Positions 46,051-53,409 of a stretch of DNA of 64,000 bases are shown in pieces. The notes beneath the pieces were generated by a model. That model was not told the DNA's origin and made no database searches. It saw only the letters and a list, made by a program, of their open reading frames with translations. The position numbers were made by a program, and so were the translations under genes. Position 1 is the first letter of the stretch. Each line of letters opens with the position of its first letter. Source of the DNA: Bartonella sp. F02 (GTDB lineage Bacteria > Pseudomonadota > Alphaproteobacteria > Rhizobiales > Rhizobiaceae); contig NZ_JANHOK010000005.1 in assembly GCF_026929975.1 (NCBI RefSeq), positions 78,914 to 142,913 of the forward strand. The letters run 5' to 3'.

Positions 46051-47514
46051 ATGGCTTTTTTTCCAATCGCTGATTATCGACCCGATGTGGCAGATATTAA
46101 TAGCATCTTTACCGATGAGTTAATTAATGTTTTGCCAGCAGATGGATCTTACCTGCCTATGCCCAATTTTATACCAACGTCAGATCCTTGCCCGGATCCT
46201 ATTTTAGGCGCAATCGCTGTCAAAACAAAAAATGGAGTGGCCGTTATTGTGGGAACGCCGAAAAAAATATATCTCCTCGATAACACAACACAAATATGGA
46301 AAGACGTGAGTCGAAAAGAAAACTCCTATCTGGCAAATGTTGATGCTCCGTGGTCCTTTGCTTTGTTTGGCGATTATATTATTGCTGTCAATGCCAATGA
46401 TAAGCCACAAGTCATTGATTTAAGTCATGAAGAAACATTTAGAAATTTAGGAGGAAATCCTCCACAAGCGGGGATCGTTCGTGTTTGGGGAGATTTCGTC
46501 TGTTTAATGAAATTAACAGAATATCCAAGGCGTGTGCATTGGTCGGGCTTGAATGATGCAGAATGGTGGACTGTTGGAAAAAAAAGTTGCGATTATCAAG
46601 ATTTTCCCGATGGTGGATATGTACAAGGAGCAACAGAAACAACAAACCCTATCATTTTTATGCGTTCTGCAATTTATGCTGGTTCCTTTATTCCTGGGTC
46701 TAAAATTATTTTCAGTTTTCAAAAAATTCACGATAAACGGGGGGCTAAAAATCCAGAATCAATCGTGTGCCGTGGCGATATGGCTTTTTTTGCTGATGAG
46801 GGGGGATTTTATCAAATTACCAGTGATGGACGCATTATACCTATCGGATTTGAGAAAATTGATCGAACAGTCACAGAAAAAATGAGCCATAATAATGCAT
46901 CGACTCTGTGGGCGGCTATCGATGGTATTTATAATCGCGTTTATTGGATGTTTGATGCGGATGACACAATCAAAGAACGGACTTTACTCATTTATGATTG
47001 GGGATTGCAAAAATGGACAAGAGCGACCATCAATGTAAAGATGATCTTGCCAATTTTCCTTGCAGGATACAACTTAGATAGCCTTGACCAGGTGTGCGAA
47101 AACCTTGATGATTTACCGTTTTCTCTCGACAGCAAAGTGTGGAAAAATGAATCGCCTATTCTTGGGGCTTTCGATCATGAAGGAAGGCTTGGGGCGTTTT
47201 CTGGAAGTCCCATGTCTTGTGTGGTGGTCTCTCAGGAAATGGGACAGACAAATGGCATCGTAACCCGTGTGAAAAATATCATGCCACAGGTGAATAGCGC
47301 AGAGTTTTACGTCTCTGTGGGGATCCGTTTGCGTCAATCTCTCAGTGAGAAAACGGTTTGGCTTCCTGCAAAACAACCATCCCGAAATACAGGGCAAATC
47401 CATTGCCGTGCTCGAGCACGATTTTATCGCTTTAAACTGGAAATTCCTGAAGGAAACCAATGGTCTCGTGTGACAGGGTTTGATGTGGAACTGAAACCTG
47501 CCGGAATGCGCTGA
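46051..47514 (+). CDS. P22 gp10-like packaged-DNA stabilisation / tail hub protein
   Basis: The 487-residue protein begins ADYRPDVADINSIFTDELINVLP and contains repeated beta-strand blades (GVAVIVGTPKKIYLLD, WSFALFGDYIIAVNAND, VCLMKLTEYPRRVHWSGLNDAEWW, VCRGDMAFFADEGGFYQI) as in a beta-propeller. This matches the P22 gp10 family, which seals the portal after packaging and anchors the tail. It starts directly after the adaptor stop. It appears complete. Confidence 0.75.
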   Translation: MAFFPIADYRPDVADINSIFTDELINVLPADGSYLPMPNFIPTSDPCPDPILGAIAVKTKNGVAVIVGTPKKIYLLDNTTQIWKDVSRKENSYLANVDAPWSFALFGDYIIAVNANDKPQVIDLSHEETFRNLGGNPPQAGIVRVWGDFVCLMKLTEYPRRVHWSGLNDAEWWTVGKKSCDYQDFPDGGYVQGATETTNPIIFMRSAIYAGSFIPGSKIIFSFQKIHDKRGAKNPESIVCRGDMAFFADEGGFYQITSDGRIIPIGFEKIDRTVTEKMSHNNASTLWAAIDGIYNRVYWMFDADDTIKERTLLIYDWGLQKWTRATINVKMILPIFLAGYNLDSLDQVCENLDDLPFSLDSKVWKNESPILGAFDHEGRLGAFSGSPMSCVVVSQEMGQTNGIVTRVKNIMPQVNSAEFYVSVGIRLRQSLSEKTVWLPAKQPSRNTGQIHCRARARFYRFKLEIPEGNQWSRVTGFDVELKPAGMR

Positions 47515-47641
47515 AACTTTGATTGAAAAATGAGACCGTGGTTGAAAAAAATGCGACAATAATTCTAGACAAAAAACGCAATTAAAGTTTCATCTTCAAA
47601 AAATATCGGCTCAGCGTCAAAAAGCTGAAAAAGCCAAAATC

Positions 47642-48100
47642 ATGATACAACAGCAAAACACAAACAATTCTTATTCCATTCATCTGACAGATCAATGGTC
47701 ATGGGACAAAATCTTGCTCTATCAAGAGGAGATCAATGAGGCCATGAAAAAATATGCTGAGCGATTTCCAGAGGATGTTTGTTTAGAAATGATGGCGAAA
47801 GAAATCCTCAATGGTCAAACGCAATTGTGGCTGATCTTAAAAAATCAAACGCAATTTCGTGCTTTCGTTATCACTAAAATTGAAATGACGCACAATGGAA
47901 AAAAACGTGTCGTTCTTTTGGATTTAGCTGGAAAAGGAGGACTGAAATTGGTGAAATTAATTGAAACGATCGAAGAATGGGCTCGAAAAATAAACGCCGA
48001 TGAAGTGCTTGCCCTTGGAAGAGTGGGGTGGGCAAAAAAACTCGCTCAACACGGATACGCTACAAATCTTATTCATTATAGAAAGGTTTTAAAACCATGA
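47642..48100 (+). CDS. GNAT-like phage protein
   Basis: The 152-residue protein has the layout of phage-encoded N-acetyltransferase-like proteins: an N-terminal helix (WDKILLYQEEINEAMKKYA), central beta strands (LWLILKNQTQFRAFVITKIEM, KKRVVLLDLAGKGGLKLVKLIETIEEWA) and a final DEVLALGRVGWAKKLAQHGYATN. Comparable small proteins lie in podoviral head-tail regions (the T7 internal-protein neighbourhood), where their function is unclear. The stop overlaps the next start (ATGA). A catalytic role is not evident. Confidence 0.55.
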   Translation: MIQQQNTNNSYSIHLTDQWSWDKILLYQEEINEAMKKYAERFPEDVCLEMMAKEILNGQTQLWLILKNQTQFRAFVITKIEMTHNGKKRVVLLDLAGKGGLKLVKLIETIEEWARKINADEVLALGRVGWAKKLAQHGYATNLIHYRKVLKP

Positions 48101-49245
48101 GAAGAAAAAAAACGCCGCAAATTAAAACCACAACACAGACAAATGCTCCCCCTGTATGGGCACAAAATATTTTTACACAAGCGGCTGAAGATGCTCTCGA
48201 TCTCTATAATAAAAACGCGATCGGTGGAAATGTTTATCAGGGAGAGCGTCATGCAGGTTTAAGCGATATAACAAACAATGCCATTAAAGGTTTGGCACAA
48301 GCTGCAGAGCAGTACAACAATCCAACACTCAATCAGTGGTTAAAGACGCCAACGCAAAGCTATAATAATCTCTCAAATATGGCAAAAGGAGAGTGGATTG
48401 GAAAGAATAATAAATTTAATGAAGCGTTAAATAATGCCCTGAGTAAAACATCCGATGCTATTAATCAGTCTATGGCAGGTGCAGGGCGCTATGGATCGGG
48501 AGCCCATACCGGTGTTCTCGCCGATGAATTAGGGGCGTTGGCAACAAAAGCAACAGCACAACAATATAATCAAGATGTCAACAATATGATGAATGCCAAT
48601 CAGATGATTGATCATTCAATTCGCGATCAGATTAATGCAGCAAATACCTATTATCAAGGACAGAGTAATGCTCAAAATAACGCTTTGAAAGGGGGAATGG
48701 TTCAAGATGTGAATCAACAAAATGCTCTGAATGCGGATCGTGAAAAGTGGATGGAACAAGACAATCAAGCTTGGAATCAGCTGGAAAGGTTGCTCAATGC
48801 AGGAAAAGCAGCCGCAGGAAATTATGGAACACAAACCGATAAGTCTGTAACAATTCCTTCTGTGGCACAAAACCCGCTTCTTGATGCAAAGCGATTGCTG
48901 GGATTAGTTCAGGGAATTATTGGGCTTTCTGATATCAGGGTCAAAGAAAATATTGTGCGTGCGGGAGAAAAAAATGGATATCCTCTTTATGAGTTTAATT
49001 ATCACAACAATCCTCAACGCTATCGAGGAGTCATGGCTCAAGATGTGGTGCGTTTGAACCCTGATGCCGTTTATGTCGATACCAAAACAGATTTATTTTA
49101 CGTAGATTATAGCCAAATTGGCTTTGGACTCGAAAAGGTTAAACCCTCAAAAAATAAAATGTCTACATTCTTTAAAAAAATAGTGACTCTCTTGTCTTGT
49201 TGCTTTTCTCGTTTCGGCTTCCTGCAAAAAGGACATGTTTCATGA
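48097..49245 (+). CDS. Tail protein with C-terminal S74 intramolecular chaperone
   Basis: The 382-residue protein is Asn/Gln-rich over its first 270 residues (NNALSKTSDAINQSMAGAGR, QSNAQNNALKGG), typical of phage internal or tail-needle proteins. It ends in a peptidase S74 (endosialidase-type) chaperone domain: SDIRVKENIVRAGEKNGYPLYEFNY and RYRGVMAQDVVRLNPDAV. S74 domains trimerise tail spikes and cut themselves off. A short hydrophobic Cys-rich C-terminus (IVTLLSCCFSRFGFL) is unusual after an S74 domain. It overlaps the previous and the next gene by ATGA. Confidence 0.8.
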   Translation: MRRKKTPQIKTTTQTNAPPVWAQNIFTQAAEDALDLYNKNAIGGNVYQGERHAGLSDITNNAIKGLAQAAEQYNNPTLNQWLKTPTQSYNNLSNMAKGEWIGKNNKFNEALNNALSKTSDAINQSMAGAGRYGSGAHTGVLADELGALATKATAQQYNQDVNNMMNANQMIDHSIRDQINAANTYYQGQSNAQNNALKGGMVQDVNQQNALNADREKWMEQDNQAWNQLERLLNAGKAAAGNYGTQTDKSVTIPSVAQNPLLDAKRLLGLVQGIIGLSDIRVKENIVRAGEKNGYPLYEFNYHNNPQRYRGVMAQDVVRLNPDAVYVDTKTDLFYVDYSQIGFGLEKVKPSKNKMSTFFKKIVTLLSCCFSRFGFLQKGHVS

Positions 49246-50219
49246 GTTCTATTTATGATTGGTCGTTGACTGCACCAGAAAATGCGCGTTCTGATGACAT
49301 TATAAATTGGGCTGAAGGACAACCTCCAAGCTCGGTTAATGATAGTGCGCGTGCCATGATGCAACGCTTAAGAGAATATATATCTGATCGTGGTGGAGCG
49401 ATTGAAACAAAATTCATTGTGAATAGTGATGAAAATAAAACATCAATTGCTTTAACAACAAAATCGCCTATTGCAAAATATACCAATGATATTGTCATTC
49501 GTTTCAGAGCACAAAATGAAAATGTCGGAACGACAAGCGTTACATTAAACAACTTAGCGGCACAGTCCGTTTATAAATTGACGCAAAAGGGGATAGAACT
49601 TTTAACCGGTGGAGAGTTTAAAAAAGGAGGGATTTATGAACTTATCTATCATTGTGATATCGCCGGAAAAAATTTAGGAGGATGGTATTTAACGAGTTCG
49701 AGCACTTCATTCTTTGGAGGATGTCCACCCGGTTTTATTGCTACTTTCGCTATGCAAAATCTGCCTGAAGGATGGATTTTATGTGATGGTAAAGAACATT
49801 CTCGTACAGAATATAGCAATCTCTTTGCTGCCATTGGTGAAACATGGGGAAAAGGAAATGGCACAACAACATTTAATGTGCCGGATTTGAGAGGAATGTT
49901 TTTACGAGGATTGGATAATGAAAGAGGGATTGATAAAAATCGCGTTTTAGGAAGTAAACAAGAAGAGTGTTTTAAAGCGCATACGCATACAGGGAAAACC
50001 GATGAAGCGGGAGAACATAGACACGAATATACTAAGTTAACTAAAATAAGACCAGGAGATTCAAATCAAGCGGGGACAAGACCGCGATTTTCTAGCCCTT
50101 CCGTTGATGATACCACAGAGGAAGCGGGTCGGCATAACCATACAATAACATTGGATGAAACAGGAGGAGAGGAAACACGCCCTGTCAATGTTGCTGTTGT
50201 GTATGCCATTAAAACCTGA
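49242..50219 (+). CDS. Phage tail-collar-domain protein (receptor-binding fibre)
   Basis: The 325-residue protein has an N-terminal tail-attachment part (SIYDWSLTAPENARSDDIINWAEGQPPSSVNDSARAMMQRLR) and a C-terminal Tail Collar domain: PPGFIATFAMQNLPEGWILCDGKEHSRTEYSNLFAAIGETWGKGNGTTTFNVPDLRGMFLRG. A His/Thr-rich HAHTHTGKTDEAGEHRHEY-type segment, common in short tail fibres, lies downstream. It starts at ATG 49,242, overlapping the S74 gene stop. It probably contacts the recipient surface, so sequence variation here could set host range. Confidence 0.85.
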   Translation: MSSIYDWSLTAPENARSDDIINWAEGQPPSSVNDSARAMMQRLREYISDRGGAIETKFIVNSDENKTSIALTTKSPIAKYTNDIVIRFRAQNENVGTTSVTLNNLAAQSVYKLTQKGIELLTGGEFKKGGIYELIYHCDIAGKNLGGWYLTSSSTSFFGGCPPGFIATFAMQNLPEGWILCDGKEHSRTEYSNLFAAIGETWGKGNGTTTFNVPDLRGMFLRGLDNERGIDKNRVLGSKQEECFKAHTHTGKTDEAGEHRHEYTKLTKIRPGDSNQAGTRPRFSSPSVDDTTEEAGRHNHTITLDETGGEETRPVNVAVVYAIKT

Positions 50220-50355
50220 GCACTCAACGCATGATTAATCCTGTTTGTGATGGATCCAATTTTCGGAGCATGCTGACATGAAAAAATCATGCGAAAAAAT
50301 GCACTGAAATTTATCGTGATCATTATTCTAGGGAATAAAATATGAGAGGAAAATT

Positions 50356-50619
50356 ATGGAATTGAGAAATGGAATGACGCTCTTTCCTATCAATGAAATT
50401 GAGGATCCTGGCTATATTCGTGTGCTTTTATATGCAAATGGAGAGAGAACAATTCATGCGCCTTTAACGGCATTGTTGAAACATGTGTATCAAGACATAG
50501 AGCGTAATAAAAGAAACCAAAACAAAAATTATGGTTTGTTGTTGCAGCGTGTCAATCTTTTAGAAAAAAAATTGAATGCTGTTCTCAAGGAAAATAAGAA
50601 TGATTATGAAAAAAAGTAG
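50356..50619 (+). CDS. Small helical protein of the tail-lysis junction
   Basis: The 87-residue protein (MELRNGMTLFPINEIEDPGYI start) has a beta-like N-terminal half and a C-terminal coiled-coil helix (KRNQNKNYGLLLQRVNLLEKKLNAVLKENKNDYEKK). It lies between the collar gene and the terminator that precedes the lysis genes. No family is recognised. A chaperone for the fibre or a tail accessory is possible. Confidence 0.55.
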   Translation: MELRNGMTLFPINEIEDPGYIRVLLYANGERTIHAPLTALLKHVYQDIERNKRNQNKNYGLLLQRVNLLEKKLNAVLKENKNDYEKK

Positions 50620-50718
50620 AAAAAATAACAGGTATAAGCCTATCTAGAGATTAAGGAAAAAGAACTTATAGATAGAGTAATTTCATTTTCTACAAACATG
50701 AAAGGATGATCAACACGG

Positions 50719-50739
50719 AGCCCTAGGGGGCTTTTTTTT
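50719..50739 (+). terminator. Intrinsic terminator between tail and lysis genes
   Basis: AGCCC (50,719-50,723), loop TAGG, GGGCT (50,728-50,732) and T residues to 50,739. It lies just before the lysozyme gene, the second terminator inside the cluster, so lysis genes may depend on read-through or on their own promoter. Confidence 0.8.
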
Positions 50740-50754
50740 ATGGGGTAAAGACTG

Positions 50755-51417
50755 ATGCGGAGAATATCAAAAGAAGGGCTTGCGTTGATTAAACAGTGGG
50801 AGGGTTTACGTTTAAGAGCATATCAAGATGCTGTCGGGGTATGGACAATTGGCTATGGTCATACAACCAAAGCCGGAAATCCCGTTGTCAAAGAGGGAAT
50901 GAAAATTACAGCAAGTCAAGCCGATGGTATTCTGCGACGAGATTTGGCACAATTTGAGCACACTGTCGAAAGAGAAGTCTTCTATTCTTTAACGGATGAG
51001 CAATTCGCAGCTCTTGTCTCTTTTTGCTATAATGTGGGAATAGAAGCTTTTTGCAATTCGACGCTCTTAAAAAAACTGAATAAAGGAGATTATGAAGCCG
51101 TTCCAGCGGAGTTGCAGAAATGGACGAGAGCAGGAGGAAAACGTTTGCAAGGTCTTGTTCATCGGCGAGCTGCGGAAGCCGGTTTGTGGGCAAAGAGGGC
51201 ATATATTTCGTCTAATTATCAAACAGTGGAAAAGCCAAAGGACTCTCTTTTTCGGAATGTTGAAGTTGGAGTGCCAATCATTACTGCTTTTTCAGGGCTA
51301 ACAGGAATCTTGACAGGACATGGTCCTGTGCAATGGGCTTTAGCTGCCATTATCACTATGGCGGCCATCATTGTTATTATAGTGTATATCTATCGGATGA
51401 AAGATGATCTTTTATGA
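50755..51417 (+). CDS. GH24 lysozyme endolysin with C-terminal membrane segment
   Basis: The 220-residue endolysin cleaves peptidoglycan for particle release. Residues 1-145 form a phage T4-type GH24 lysozyme: WEGLRLRAYQDAVGVWTIGYGHT with the Glu16-Asp25-Thr31 triad. There is no N-terminal signal or SAR helix. Instead the C-terminus has one or two hydrophobic helices (about 165-185 and 192-213, QWALAAIITMAAIIVIIVYIY), so the protein may be membrane-anchored or carry a built-in holin. No separate holin gene is evident. The stop overlaps the spanin start by ATGA. Confidence 0.88.
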   Translation: MRRISKEGLALIKQWEGLRLRAYQDAVGVWTIGYGHTTKAGNPVVKEGMKITASQADGILRRDLAQFEHTVEREVFYSLTDEQFAALVSFCYNVGIEAFCNSTLLKKLNKGDYEAVPAELQKWTRAGGKRLQGLVHRRAAEAGLWAKRAYISSNYQTVEKPKDSLFRNVEVGVPIITAFSGLTGILTGHGPVQWALAAIITMAAIIVIIVYIYRMKDDLL

Positions 51418-51665
51418 ACCTCATATCACGTTGGAGCGTGGTGACGAGCTTGATCATAGTTGCCGCATTCAGCGGTTTTTTTTATGGCCGCTCTTTTGAA
51501 CGAACAAAAACGCTGACGCAAGCCATTTCTGCTATTAAAAATCGTGAAAAAATTGATGATAAGATTTCTACCCTTACTCCTTTTCAGCTTTGTTTGGCTC
51601 TTGGTGGGGTGCATGACGAATGCTCCACCGTCTTGCATGGGGTGGACGAGACCGCCAGTCATTAA
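51414..51665 (+). CDS. Rz-like inner-membrane spanin
   Basis: The 83-residue protein has an N-terminal membrane helix (WSVVTSLIIVAAFSGFFYG) followed by a short helical periplasmic part (SFERTKTLTQAISAIKNREK), the layout of an i-spanin. It overlaps the lysozyme stop by ATGA. A lipoprotein with Rz1 features is encoded in another frame within its second half, the lambda Rz/Rz1 arrangement. Spanins fuse the inner and outer membranes in the last step of lysis. Confidence 0.65.
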   Translation: MNLISRWSVVTSLIIVAAFSGFFYGRSFERTKTLTQAISAIKNREKIDDKISTLTPFQLCLALGGVHDECSTVLHGVDETASH

Positions 51666-51762
51666 TAAACCCGCCTCTTTAGTCAAAACAGAACCCGCTT
51701 TATCTCGTTGGATTGTTGCAACAGATCACTTTGGTCAAAAACAACATTGTTGGAAATCATAA
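51544..51762 (+). CDS. Rz1-like outer-membrane lipoprotein spanin, overlapping Rz
   Basis: A GTG (51,544) or ATG (51,556) start opens a frame nested partly inside the Rz gene, shifted in register. It encodes a lipoprotein signal with a clear lipobox WLLVGC and a proline-containing 45-residue mature part (MTNAPPSCMGWTRPPVINKP). This is the classic o-spanin Rz1 design. The TAA stop lies in the first copy of a perfect 23-bp tandem duplication at 51,754-51,799. Small size and overlap make it easy to miss. Confidence 0.68.
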   Translation: MKKLMIRFLPLLLFSFVWLLVGCMTNAPPSCMGWTRPPVINKPASLVKTEPALSRWIVATDHFGQKQHCWKS

Positions 51763-52207
51763 GAATGAACAATAATAAATCATAAGAATGAACAATAATG
51801 AAGTACATCTTAACGCGGTGGTATTGTCTTGAGAGTTTCTTCTTTTATAGATCTTGTGCATGCGGCTTGTGTTTTTCATGAAGTATTTTGATAAAGATAG
51901 CCTTTTGAGGCCCTATCGGTTTGTCTCTTTTTGCAAAAGAGCATTTATTGTGTTAGGAGAGCCGTTGCGGGGCGCTGTTTTCAAGATGGATTGTTTTCAT
52001 AGAGCCTATGATACCGATCATATCATTGGGGAAGTGCTCAAAAAATCCCGAAAGAAATTTGTTTGATAAAAAACTGATATGAGCAAATCTTTTCGTTTTT
52101 AAACAAAGCGGTAGGAAGTGAGTTATGTGAATTTGAGAGCAGAAATCTAAGGATTTATACGCATGAGGTGATATTTATTTTAATCTATTTTGAAGAGATG
52201 AAGGATA
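51763..52207. repeat. Spacer after the lysis genes with a 23-bp perfect duplication
   Basis: A 23-bp unit (AAATCATAAGAATG core) is perfectly duplicated at 51,754-51,776 and 51,777-51,799. A 70-codon open stretch at 51,854-52,066 is not supported as a gene. Otherwise nothing notable is seen; this is the right edge of the phage-derived cluster. Confidence 0.5.
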
Positions 52208-52582
52208 ATGATTTTTTTTAAAAAAATGTTTTTAGCTTTGATAGCGCTTATTGTCACAACAGAGATGTCTTATACGAACGATACTGCAAAAGAAGAATTT
52301 TTAATAGGTGATGCAAGCGCTGTTACAGCCTATATATCAGGAACATGTTTTATTGCAGTACAAGTGGGGCCGAATGCTGAATCGGATACAGTGTCTGGAG
52401 TATGGGATTGTTCTACACCCGGTGGGAAAAATATGCTTGAAGTGGCTACAACTGCCGTTAGTTCGAAAAAAAAGATCAAGCTGTGGTTTAAAAATCCTGT
52501 ATTGAGACAAAATGGTACTACTGTTAATCAAGCAACAGGAATCGTGTTCACGAATCTGCCCAATAGTTTTAGACGAATTTAA
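52208..52582 (+). CDS. Small secreted protein of unknown function
   Basis: The 124-residue product has an N-terminal signal peptide (FFKKMFLALIALIVTTEMSYT) and a beta-rich mature domain with two cysteines that could pair (GTCFIAVQVG and GVWDCSTPGG). I recognise no family. A GAAGAG/AAGGA site precedes ATG 52,208. It lies after the phage-derived cluster and may be a lineage-specific envelope or host-interaction protein. Confidence 0.6.
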   Translation: MIFFKKMFLALIALIVTTEMSYTNDTAKEEFLIGDASAVTAYISGTCFIAVQVGPNAESDTVSGVWDCSTPGGKNMLEVATTAVSSKKKIKLWFKNPVLRQNGTTVNQATGIVFTNLPNSFRRI

Positions 52583-52920
52583 AAGTGGCTCTGGTGCATT
52601 GGGGGGGATAAAAAAAGAGAGAATAGGCTCGATTTTTTTTGAAGCCTGTTCTTTTGAGCAGAAGAGTTATGCGGCATCAATGGTTGAATGGTGATTCACG
52701 GGGGATTGACAGCTGTATTAATAACTATTGTTGTCATGATTATAGTCTTTTTCATTAAAATATGTTGACCAGCAAGTGTCACACATGGCTATTATTATAG
52801 AATAAATACTTAATTTTTATGTAAAAGACTTGATAAGAGATGTTTTATTATGCATCTTGAAAGTATGTTGCATTGTTCCGTAATAAAAAGCTTATCTTAA
52901 CGCGTTAGAGGGTTATTATA

Positions 52921-53409
52921 TTGGTCGAAAAAAGAGTCCATGGTGCGTTAAGAGATACTGTCTTAAGGGAAAAAAAAATCCGTGCGAGGAAAAAAGTTTA
53001 TCGTAGAAAGTTATACCGTACAGTCGCTTTTGTTAGTACAGTTCTTTTTTGCATAGTGCTTTTGTTTTTTTCAGTTAAAAAAGTTGTTGAGCATTTCTTT
53101 TTTAAAGAAGAAACTATACAACAGACTTTAACATCACCCAATATTCCGATCTTTGATGCGCGTGTTTATTGTAGAGAAATTGCTGCGTCTGCTGTTCCTG
53201 ATATGAGAAGAGAAGTTTATCCACGCTGTTTGAATCTCGAAAAAGAGGCTTATTTTACAGTTCGAGAAATCTGGGAAGAAATTTCTGATGAGGTCAAAAA
53301 CAAATGTGTGGCTCTCATTCGACCAGGAGATGGAAATTATTTTCTTTTACGAGATTGCCTGATGAATGAAATCGTGAGGGATAAACGTAAAGTCCGTTAT
53401 CATTTTTAA
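52921..53409 (+). CDS. Single-pass membrane protein of unknown function
   Basis: The 162-residue protein starts at TTG 52,921 with a GAGGG site. It has a basic cytoplasmic N-terminus (REKKIRARKKVYRRKLY), one membrane helix (TVAFVSTVLFCIVLLFFSV) and a periplasmic domain with four cysteines (YCREIAAS, YPRCLNLEK, KNKCVALI, RDCLMNE), possibly two disulfides. I recognise no family. It is transcribed alone, next to a long non-coding stretch. Confidence 0.55.
   Translation: MVEKRVHGALRDTVLREKKIRARKKVYRRKLYRTVAFVSTVLFCIVLLFFSVKKVVEHFFFKEETIQQTLTSPNIPIFDARVYCREIAASAVPDMRREVYPRCLNLEKEAYFTVREIWEEISDEVKNKCVALIRPGDGNYFLLRDCLMNEIVRDKRKVRYHF

Noticed and set aside
51854..52066. 70-codon plus-strand frame after the lysis genes
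   Set aside because: No family, weak start; could be real but support is too thin.
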